Source: Halisarca cf. caerulea
Lineage: Eukaryota; Porifera; Demospongiae; Chondrillida; Halisarcidae
Length of the DNA: 12,500 nt
Reading direction: 5' to 3'
Assembly (NCBI GenBank): GCA_963170055.1
Contig: CAUJGJ010000011.1
Coordinates: forward strand, 217,501 to 230,000
Part shown: one piece after another, positions 5,820 to 12,500 of the stretch
Position numbering within the stretch: position 1 is the first letter of the stretch
Layout: each line of letters begins with the position of its first letter
Position numbers and translations under genes: made by a program
The notes under the pieces: model-generated
What the model was told of the DNA's origin: nothing
Database searches by the model: none
What the model saw: only the letters and a program-made list of their open reading frames with translations

Positions 5820-8800
5820 GTAAGAGCTGATTAATCGTGCCCCTAGACTAGCTAAGCCCATGACTTATTTGCATGTTCAGCATTGCATTAATGTGCCATT
5901 TATTTTAGCATAGAGAGAGAGAGAGAGATTGTTGTTCTTCCAGTGGGTTTTGTTCACATACGTAGTTGCCAACTATCTCTGATTTTGCCGGGCAGTCGCT
6001 GTCTTGTAGTCCTGCTAGCGCTGTCACCATACGTAGGTTGGAGTATCCATGCTACTGCTAATGTCCCGCCAAAATCACTTAAGGCAAAGAAGGGAGATTT
6101 TCTTGGCTAAGCGTGTCTTGCGAACTGTCAAATTTACGTTTTGTAGAATATTTAGCGACTACTTAAAAGCAGCCTTCCTTGTACATGTAGTCTTTCCTAT
6201 CATCAACCAAAGTTTGTGGTGCGTGAAGAATGCTTGTCCCACCACAGTCTATGGTCCCACCTCGCCATGGTTTTCTGGGTGGAAGAAAGTAAGGGTAACA
6301 ATGGTGAATGATATACTTTTGAGCAATGAACAACAAGTATCCTGTAAACTGATATATAGTAAAATCTCAATAATTCCAACCAGCTCAGAGGCTGCCAATT
6401 TGTTTGACCTATCCACACATTTGAATTACGAGGACATCTTAATACTCAGTGAATACAAATGGTACTCTGTGCAATGGTTTGAATAATGTACATATTGAGA
6501 GGGGTTGGGAGCAGTCACTGACAGTGGTTGGGAGGGGTCACTGACAGTGGTTGGGAGGGGTCACTGACGGTGGTTGGGAGGGGCATTGACAGGGGTTTGG
6601 AGTGGTCATTGAGAGGGGTTGAGAGTAGTCATTAACAGTGGTTGGGAGGGGCATTGAGAGGGGTTTGGAGTGGTCATTGAGAGGGGTTGGGAGGAGTCAT
6701 TGACAGTGGTTGGGAGTGGTCATTGACAGTGGTTGGGAGGGGCATTGAGAGGGGTTGGGAGGGGTCATTGACAGTGGTTGGGAGCAGTCATTGACAGTGG
6801 TTGGGAGGAGTCATTGACAGTGGTTGGAAGTAGTCATTAACAGTGGTTGGGAGCAGTCATTGAGAGGGGTTGGGAGGGGTCATTGACAGTGGTTGGGAGT
6901 AGTCATTAACAGTGGTTGGGAGCAGTCATTGACAGGGGTTGGGAGTGGTCATTGACAGGGGTTGGGAGGGGTCATTGACAGTGGTTGGGAGTAGTCATTA
7001 ACAGTGGTTGGGAGCAGTCATTGACAGGGGTTGGGAGTGGTCATTGACAGGGGTTGGGAGGGGTCATTGACAGTGGTTGGGAGCAGTCATTGACAGTGGT
7101 TAGGAGTAGTCATTGACAGTGGTTGGGAGCAGTCATTGAGAGGGGTTGGGAGCAGTCATTGAGAGGGGTTGGGAGGAGTCACTGACAGTGGTTGGGAGGA
7201 GTCATTGACAGTGGTTGGGAGGGGCATTGAGAGAGGTTGGGAGGGGTCATTGACAGTGGTTGGGAGGGGCATTGAGAGGGGTTGGGAGTGGTCATTGAGA
7301 GGGGTTGGGAGGGGTCATTGACAGTGGTTGGGAGCAGTCACTGAGAGTGGTTGGGAGGGGTCATGTGTGTTCAGGATGATCTGTGCACACTATTTAACCT
7401 ACAATATGTGCATATTTGATAATGGCTCCCCTCACCCCCTCACCCTCAACCCCACCCCATCACCCTCACCCTCCCCCATCCCTCACTATGCTGCGTAGTG
7501 TAAGGAAAGTCCTTTAACTGTAGTTCTCCATTTTCCTCTCTTCTTGTTTGTCTCTTTCCATAGAATCTGGAAACTCTGTTGTTCGGGTGAGGGTTCGGCA
7601 GAGCTTAGATGACTCTCTAGCTCCTTGGCACCTCATCTACTCCGGCCAATTGGAGAACAACTACTCTTCAGTTGCTCTAAGGACCACAGTTGTCTCTCCT
7701 TGCAGCTCCAGTCTACTGGGGTTTCTGGACGAAATGGGATTTGTGTAAGTTAACACAAGAACACAAGAAAACGGTCTAGTGTAGTCCAACCTGTTGAACA
7801 AAATTTAATGCCCCCCCTCTCTCCCCTCTCCTCCCTCCCTCCCTCCCCCCTCCTGCAGAGCACAAACTGAAGTTGTTCTGAAAGGTTACGTCTTCAAGAA
7901 AGGTCAGATAAAGGCAACAGTTATGAAGCTATTTCAGGTCAGGAACCACAAACTCTATACTAGTGTAGGCATACTCTCTGTTCTGGTTACTACGTACTCC
8001 TACTCCTGGTTAGCGCATACTCCTACTCCTGGTTAGTGCATACTCCCACTCCTGGTTAGTGCATACTCCTACTCCTGGTTAGTGCATACTCCTATACTCC
8101 TAAGTTAGCACTTACTCCTACTCCTGGTTAGCACATACTCCTACTCCTAAGTTAGCGCATACTCCTACTCCTAAGTTAGCACTTACTCCTACTCCCGGTT
8201 AGCGCATACTCCTACTCCTGGTTAGCGCATACTCCTACTCCTGGTTAGCGCATACTCCTACTCCTGGTTAGCGTATACTCCTACTCCTGGTTAGTGCATA
8301 CTCCTACTCCTGGTTAGCGCATACTCCTACTCCTGGTTAGCGTATACTCCTACTCCTGGTTAGTGCATACTCCTACTCCTGGTTAGCGTATACTCCTACT
8401 CCTGGTTAGCGTATACTCCTACTCCTGGTTAGCGCATACTCCCACTCCTGGTTAGCGCATACTCCCACTCCTAAGTTAGCGCATACTCCTACTCCTGGTT
8501 AGCGCATACTCCTACTCCTGGTTAGCGCATACTCCTACTCCTGGTTAGCGCATACTCCTACTCCTGGTTAGCGCATACTCCCACTCCTGGTTAGCGCATA
8601 CTCCCACTCCTAAGTTAGCACTAACTCCTACTCCTGGTTAGCGCATATTCCTACTCCTAAGTTAGCGCTTACTTCCTACTCCTGGTTAGTACACACTCCT
8701 ACTCCTGGTTAGTACTCCAACTCCTGGTTAGTATGTACTCCTCCTAGTTAGTATGTACAGATTATATATACTGTGTGTTGCTGTACAGATTGTACCATGT

Positions 8801-9111
8801 GTTGCTGTACAGATTGTACCATGTGTTGCTGTACAGATTGTACCGTGTGTTGCTGTACAGATTGTACCGTGTGTTGCTGTACAGATTGTACTGTGTCGTA
8901 CAATGTTTCTGTACAGATTCCCGACAGTGGAGATGTGGAGAAAGCAGATTGTCTGTCCGAGAACTACCTGGTGGAGTTATCTGTGTTCAGTAGTTCACCT
9001 CAAGACCCAATAACTGAAGAATTGAAGATATTTGCAGAACAGCTAAAACCGTATCCTTTTTTTACATGATTTACACACATGTACATGCGCATACACACAC
9101 ACACATACGCA

Positions 9112-9191
<80 letters not shown>

Positions 9192-9213
9192 CACACATGC
9201 ACACATGCACACA

Positions 9214-9276
<63 letters not shown>

Positions 9277-9306
9277 CATACACATACATGCACACATACA
9301 CACATG

Positions 9307-9368
<62 letters not shown>

Positions 9369-9446
9369 CACACACTATCGTTACAACCTTAACTTTGAAG
9401 AATTGTGTTCTTAGACAAGATTGATGGGACTCTGACGACGAAATGA
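5672..9446 (+). CDS. MED18: Mediator of RNA polymerase II transcription subunit 18 (MED18), complete, five exons
   Basis: MED18 belongs to the head module of Mediator, where it pairs with MED20 and contacts RNA polymerase II in the nucleus. Joining 5672-5819, 7564-7744, 7859-7937, 8917-9050 and 9401-9446 gives 195 residues plus TGA, close to the roughly 208 aa of vertebrate MED18. Family landmarks are EYLL (9-12), LRGLC (28-32), PWHL (70-73), LDEMGF (104-109), KGYVFKKG (118-125), NYLVELS (152-158), FAEQLKP (175-181) and LDKID (185-189). The start codon has a good context (AAAATGG) and the first residues MASKPAVYEYLL fit the family, although the vertebrate N-terminus is slightly longer. Introns 1 to 4 are 1744, 114, 979 and 350 bp, all GT...AG; three contain tandem arrays or a microsatellite and the short intron 2 a long pyrimidine tract. 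I see no frameshift or lost motif, so this is very probably a functional gene. Confidence 0.95.
5820..6494. other. MED18 intron 1, non-array part
   Basis: An (AG)n run lies at 5912-5928. A 145-codon open frame at 6049-6486 matches no family I recognise and I do not call it. Around 6361-6450 phrases such as AATCTCAATAATTCCAACC and TTGAATTACGAGGACATC recall decayed pogo-type MITE sequence, which is a weak impression. Confidence 0.4.
6495..7363. repeat. 23-bp minisatellite in MED18 intron 1 (about 38 copies)
   Basis: The units are variants of GGTTGGGAGGGGTCATTGAC plus AGT or AGG. Position-specific variants (GGAGGGG, GGAGCAG, GGAGTAG, GGAGTGG) recur in ordered blocks. For example, the set GGAGTAG, GGAGCAG, GGAGTGG, GGAGGGG appears twice in succession between about 6895 and 7070. 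This shows higher-order duplication. Confidence 0.95.
7427..7487. repeat. C-rich CCCTCACC-like tract
   Basis: An irregular run of CCCTCACCCCCTCACCCTCA-type phrases sits between the minisatellite and the exon 2 acceptor. It is not a telomere repeat. Confidence 0.7.
7564..7744 (+). CDS. MED18: MED18 exon 2
   Basis: The acceptor TCTCTTTCCATAG ends at 7563. The exon completes the split lysine codon and encodes SGNSVVRVRVRQSLDDSLAP, then WHLIYSGQ and LGFLDEMGF. It ends in phase 2 before the strong donor GTAAGT. Confidence 0.94.
7859..7937 (+). CDS. MED18: MED18 exon 3
   Basis: The acceptor CCCCCCTCCTGCAG ends at 7858 after a long pure pyrimidine tract (from 7811) that fills much of the 114-bp intron 2. 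The exon encodes AQTEVVLKGYVFKKGQIKAT and VMKLFQ, ending in phase 0 at CAG|GTCAGG. Confidence 0.93.
7985..8745. repeat. 23-bp minisatellite in MED18 intron 3 (about 33 copies)
   Basis: The unit is ACTCCTACTCCTGGTTAGCG plus CAT, with variants CCTAAGTTAG, GTGCAT, GTATACT and CCCACTCC. Copies become shorter and more diverged at the 3' end. The sense strand is pyrimidine-rich. Confidence 0.95.
8751..8916 (+). repeat. 24-bp minisatellite that copies the exon 4 acceptor
   Basis: TGTACAG|ATT occurs with the AG ending at 8760, 8788, 8812, 8836, 8860, 8884 and 8916; the last is the true exon 4 acceptor. The core unit is 24 bp (TGTGTTGCTGTACAGATTGT plus ACCG or ACCA). Confidence 0.94.
8917..9050 (+). 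CDS. MED18: MED18 exon 4
   Basis: The acceptor TTTCTGTACAG ends at 8916. The exon starts IPDSGDVEKADCLSENYLVE and ends with EELKIFAEQLKP in phase 2 at ACC|GTATCC. The acceptor motif TGTACAG|ATT is copied six more times upstream. Confidence 0.94.
9074..9375. repeat. (CA)n microsatellite filling MED18 intron 4
   Basis: Long CA runs on the sense strand with ATGCACACATG and CATACACACATG interruptions occupy most of the 350-bp intron. The many open frames on both strands are repeat artefacts. Confidence 0.97.
9401..9446 (+). CDS. MED18: MED18 exon 5 and stop
   Basis: Using the AG at 9399-9400 (AACTTTGAAG) completes the proline codon and gives IVFLDKIDGTLTTK and TGA. This matches the vertebrate end LVHLEKIDPKRLM. 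The alternative AG at 9413 breaks the frame, so I chose 9401. Confidence 0.87.
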
Positions 9447-9451
9447 TCAAG

Positions 9452-9575
9452 TTCCTTCACCATGGCCTTCTGTTGACTCCTTCACCATGGCCTTACTCTG
9501 TTGACTCCTTCACCATGGCCTTACTCTGTTGACTCCTTCACCATGGCCTTACTCTGTTGACTCCTTCACCATTGC
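9452..9575. repeat. 28-bp minisatellite in the MED18 3' UTR (about 4 copies)
   Basis: Units contain CCATGGCCTTACTCTGTTGA and then CTCCTTCA; the first copy lacks TACT. The array starts a few bases after the MED18 stop. It passes into about three 21-bp units (GCCTTGTACTCCTTCACCACT) up to about 9640. Confidence 0.92.
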
Positions 9576-9767
9576 CTTGTACTCCATCACCACTGCCTTG
9601 TACTCCTTCACCACTGCCTTGTACTTCTTCCCTATTGCACTTGCACTGATGATCATGACTTGCATGTATGTTTGTATCAATTTATGTGTTCGTCTGGGTT
9701 TTCATTACGTCATAAAGTATAGGCGTGACCCGCCGTCGTTAATGGAAGGGACCGACTCACAATGATC

Positions 9768-9773
9768 AATAAA
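9768..9773 (+). promoter_or_regulatory. Polyadenylation signal AATAAA, probably for MED18
   Basis: This is the first canonical AATAAA after the MED18 stop, 321 bp downstream. It is followed immediately by the ATG of the next predicted gene (AATAAAATGGCT). Cleavage 10-30 bases later would fall inside that gene's first exon. Confidence 0.55.
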
Positions 9774-10009
9774 ATGGCTGTTGACGATCATCTGGCAAAT
9801 CCCTCGGCAGACAAACTGGTATTGGGCGTGCATACGCTATCGTACTGACGTGTAAGGTATTGAATACTGTACGTTTCTAAAGCTGCAGGAATTCCACCAG
9901 TTGAGATGTCGCAACACACACTTAGTGGACTGTACCAAGCACCAAGAGGATCTTCTTGCGAAAGCGGCTGCTGACAACGAACTGAAAACCAGAGAGAACG
10001 TTGAATTAG
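9774..10009 (+). CDS. Predicted N-terminal two exons of an unidentified charged, helix-prone protein
   Basis: I do not recognise the family. The ATG at 9774 has a favourable context (AAAATGG) and opens MAVDDHLANPSADKL (9774-9818), ending at a possible donor CTG|GTATTG. The next segment, 9889-10009, follows the acceptor AAGCTGCAG and reads EFHQLRCRNTHLVDCTKHQ, then EDLLAKAAADNELKTRENVEL, ending in phase 1 before the donor GTTAGT at 10010. The joined frame gives about 55 residues rich in K, E, D, N and Q with leucine spacing that would suit a helix or coiled coil. No later exon could be found in 10010-12500, so the gene probably continues beyond the window or through a long intron. Exon 9889-10009 is the firmer part; the link to the 9774 ATG is inference. 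Confidence 0.5.
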
Positions 10010-10099
10010 GTTAGTTTCAAGACTAGTGTTGAATATACGAGTACATGGTTGGTGAATAGCAACATTACTCAAGAAGAGGATCAGTGCTTCACTGATGGG

Positions 10100-10266
10100 T
10101 GTTGCATGGTGGCTGGGTAGGGGGTGCTGCATGGTGGCTGGGTAGGGGGCGAGTAGGGGGTGCTGCATGGTGGTTGGGTAGGGGGTGCTGCATGGTGGCT
10201 GGGTAGGGGGTGCTGCATGGTGGCTGGGTAGGGGGTGCTGTATGGTGGCTGGGTAGGGGGTGCTGG
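10100..10266. repeat. 25-bp G-rich minisatellite (about 6-7 copies)
   Basis: The unit is TGCTGCATGGTGGCTGGGTA followed by five G. One inserted piece (GCGAGTAGGGGG) breaks the period at about 10149. The G-runs could form quadruplex structures on the sense strand. It lies downstream of the 10010 donor. Confidence 0.93.
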
Positions 10267-11649
10267 GTTATGAATGTACTTGGGAATGGATAAGATGACC
10301 TGCAGCCACCAAACTGATTTAGAATTTGGTTGAATTTGATTGCAGTGTGTGGGGGGGGGATACTGGGGCCTTATCTGTGGTGGCAGCCTAATGGCTCAAC
10401 CAGTTAAATGCAACCACATTCTCAGGAAGTCCTTATGAAGGTACATCCCCTCATTCGTGCTCAATGCAGACTCACTATCTGAGATCTCAAGATTATTACT
10501 AGTTGGGAACCAAGTTCAGAACCTCGCGATTGCTAAAACAAAAATTGAATTTTGAAATAGAAATTGAATTGTGTTCAATTCCATTTTGACTGCTGCTTAT
10601 GAATTCAAAACTGATGTGTGTGCTCATGCTTTGAGTTGTAATGCTAGATTGAGTACAATGGTATTACAATGGCCATGCAGATGCAAAGTTAGCAGTCTTG
10701 TTGTTTACTCACTTGCCACATGCTTGCAAGACACAGTGTGTAGACTACAGTATCAGTACTCGTGAACAAGGCTGTACGACAGTATAACGTTTAATTGTAA
10801 TTTGTGACATTTGACATTCAATTTGGTTGAGTCATGCATCAGTGATTGACACAAATCTGTTGAGTTTTTATTTCTTCTGGTGACACTGCGTTAAATTTGC
10901 AAAATAAATGGTCACTTTTCATTGTATATGATTCAATTGAATTACAATGCTTGGTTCAATTTGGCCTGCTTGAACATTCAATTTACAATAGCACTGAGCA
11001 ATGCATGTGACATGTACCACTGCACATAATCTGCATGCACAAGACACCAAGTTGCAGTCCATGGTGCTAAAAGTATTATAATTATGCTTCCTCGACATAA
11101 TACTATTGTCAATTTACCCTGGACATATGCATTCGTGGACCTTGATTAATTCTGAATCAATAATATTGTAATTCATGTACCACCACACAACTGCAATGCA
11201 GCATGAGTGATAGAAACAAAGTTGCAAACATTTTTGGTTTATCATTTGGTTCTATTTGAACAAGCAGTCCATTTTTTTTCAAGAAGTCTTTAAAATTTCT
11301 TTTGAATCTATGAACTTCATATTGATTGAACATACATCACACAATGTCACTTGCTGCTCATACGTACATGAAATTTGTTTCTGTGATGTGTAGCCAATCT
11401 GCATGACATTGTGTTTTAGATGATTTGTACGTAAGTGCACTTAGATTTGTGGATTTGACATATTCAGGTGGTTGGAGTACAGTTGTGACACAGGCTGCTG
11501 TGTATAAAATAGGTTCAATTTTGGGTTACATTAGATTTGTTTGATTGCGATGAAAGCCTTGGTTTCTGCAGAGGGCTGTCTTCAAACACATTTCACATGG
11601 TATAATCCAGTTACAATCAGAATCTAACAAATATACATAAATGTGCATA
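10267..11649. other. AT-rich region with no recognised gene
   Basis: A run of nine or so G sits at about 10352. At 10378-10530 there is a segment with TGGCTCAACCAGTT and AGTTCAGAACCT that loosely recalls RNA polymerase III box A and box B of a tRNA-derived SINE, but the spacing is too long to be convincing. From about 10530 to 11540 ATTGAATT and TTCAATT motifs are frequent on both strands. Two related segments start CATGTACCAC at about 11012 and 11176. I found no supportable exon. Confidence 0.4.
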
Positions 11650-12135
11650 TACCATATATGTTCTAATTTTTCGTCAGAGAAATTGTCAGGGAAAAACGTC
11701 ATTTAGGATGGCATTGCAAGGTTTCTGAAAGGTGGCGAATAATTGGAATGGGGGGACAAATATTTAGAATCAACGACAGCGAATTAGAACCATCGAAAAA
11801 TGGCCGTTTCTAGCTTGAGAACTCTTGCACCTGTTCGAGGATACCACGTATACAAGGAATTTCAAATGAAAAATGAAAATCTTCTTCCATGATTCAACGA
11901 TTACTCGAACAAAATAAAAATGACAAATATAAACAGTGGTTTCTCCAGTACGGTATATCAATGGCACAACATATGGCAGAATGAAGGCGGCCAGCCTGCG
12001 TGACGAATAATTAGGGTCTCTGACATACGTAGGATTAAAACACATGCTATCTCGTCATCAATTGGAATGCTTTTCATCCCTTTTGAAGCCCATGACGAAT
12101 AATTAGAATGAAGAAAAATTAGAGCATATACGGTA
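11650..12135. mobile_element. MITE-like non-autonomous DNA transposon, 486 bp
   Basis: The left end TACCATATATGTTCTAATTT continues as TTCGTCA. The reverse complement of the right end, TACCGTATATGCTCTAATTT, continues as TTCTTCA. They match at 24 of 27 positions. A TA dinucleotide flanks both ends (11648-11649 and 12136-12137), as expected for a TA target-site duplication. Internal copies of CGAATAATT[A/G]G occur at about 11739, 12004 and 12095. There is no transposase; the 91-codon minus-strand frame inside is unlike any protein I know. Superfamily is unassigned; Tc1/mariner-like would fit TA duplication. Confidence 0.75.
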
Positions 12136-12466
12136 TATAATCATTTGCTATATCAGTTTGAAAGTCCACTGATGTCACATTATGATAATATTTGGCATAG
12201 CGGTGCATGTTCCATACATGTACTACATACTGTACATCTCTCAGACTTAGACTTCAACAAACAATAGTCAAGGTGAATACATTATGTACTCGATTAAATG
12301 TTTTCCTTGCTGTATTGCATGTACAATTTTAGAAAACGGCATACCGGCAATACCAGGGAAAATGAGCTGCATGTATATATCAGGATGTTAAATGAAATGT
12401 GAAGTGTCAGTTTACATTCGATCAGGAACGTAACAGATTATTTGTACAAAATCAACGCACACAACA
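12136..12466. other. AT-rich flank with nothing recognised
   Basis: Short words such as TGTACATG and GCATGTAC recur, but I see no exon, array or terminal repeat in this stretch. Confidence 0.3.
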
Positions 12467-12491
12467 TTTCGGCCACGTAGGCCTTCATCAG
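12467..12491 (-). ncRNA. Hammerhead-ribozyme-like core (CTGATGA...GAAA)
   Basis: On the minus strand the order is CTGATGA, A, GGCC, TACGT, GGCC, GAAA. This is the conserved hammerhead core with a four-pair stem II and a five-base loop. One extra A between CTGATGA and the stem is unusual. Stems I and III and a cleavage triplet cannot be confirmed, and the window ends nine bases past the core. Such motifs are known from Penelope-like elements and related retroelements. It could be a decayed or non-catalytic copy. Confidence 0.4.
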
Positions 12492-12500
12492 CTGTATAAA

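Noticed and set aside
6049..6486. 145-codon frame in MED18 intron 1
   Set aside because: No recognised family, sits inside an intron on the same strand, and overlaps possible decayed transposon sequence.
7427..7487. Telomere-like CCCTCA repeats
   Set aside because: Irregular spacing and not CCCTAA; simple C-rich low complexity.
7985..8745. GGTTAG words suggesting interstitial telomere repeat
   Set aside because: The word occurs once per 23-bp unit inside an unrelated minisatellite, not in tandem hexamers.
9066..9450. Many frames on both strands in the CA tract
   Set aside because: Microsatellite artefacts within MED18 intron 4.
9529..9765. 78-codon frame with a hydrophobic stretch in the MED18 3' UTR
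   Set aside because: Its first half is the 28-bp and 21-bp repeats, and it has no recognisable similarity.
9788..10168. 126-codon minus-strand frame
   Set aside because: Antisense shadow of the predicted exons plus the 25-bp minisatellite.
11770..12045. 91-codon minus-strand frame
   Set aside because: Lies wholly inside the MITE and has no transposase features.

Overview
This is animal nuclear DNA. Two recognisable protein-coding genes and the start of a probable third lie on the plus strand. Every splice site I could place follows the GT...AG rule, and the exons are short and separated by repeat-filled introns. The proteins match conserved metazoan families. The compact gene spacing and marine-invertebrate style repeats suggest a sponge or another early-branching marine invertebrate, but the species assignment is inference.

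Layout. (1) 1-3710: the 3' half of a protein-L-isoaspartate O-methyltransferase gene (PCMT1 family). Four coding exons are visible (847-967, 1461-1546, 1961-2129, 3697-3710) and give 129 residues ending at a TAG; the 5' exons lie before the window. Its introns hold a 30-bp minisatellite, GT microsatellites, 15-bp and 22-bp minisatellites, a 260-bp pyrimidine tract and an 800-bp GT-rich block. (2) 3711-5671: intergenic. A 27-bp repeat array and a large 32-bp repeat array are arranged as a compound repeat, and a composite block is duplicated 1030 bp downstream. (3) 5672-9446: a complete five-exon gene for Mediator subunit 18 (MED18), 195 aa. Its introns carry 23-bp, 23-bp and 24-bp minisatellites and a CA microsatellite. 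(4) 9447-9776: the MED18 3' UTR with a 28-bp minisatellite and an AATAAA signal that directly abuts the ATG of the next predicted gene. (5) 9774-10009: two predicted exons of an unidentified charged protein, followed by a 25-bp minisatellite. (6) 10267-12500: AT-rich DNA without recognisable exons. It contains a 486-bp MITE-like element with terminal inverted repeats and TA target duplications, and at the right edge a hammerhead-ribozyme-like core motif on the minus strand.

By my hand tally roughly half the window is tandem repeat. The most striking pattern is that several repeat units contain or abut a true splice junction of the neighbouring exon. These are the acceptor and donor of PCMT1 exon A, the donor of exon B, the acceptor tract of exon C, and the acceptor of MED18 exon 4. 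In addition, the intergenic 32-bp repeat looks like a 3' splice site repeated about 37 times. PCMT1 (protein repair) and MED18 (transcription) have no obvious functional link, so I treat their proximity as ordinary gene neighbourhood.
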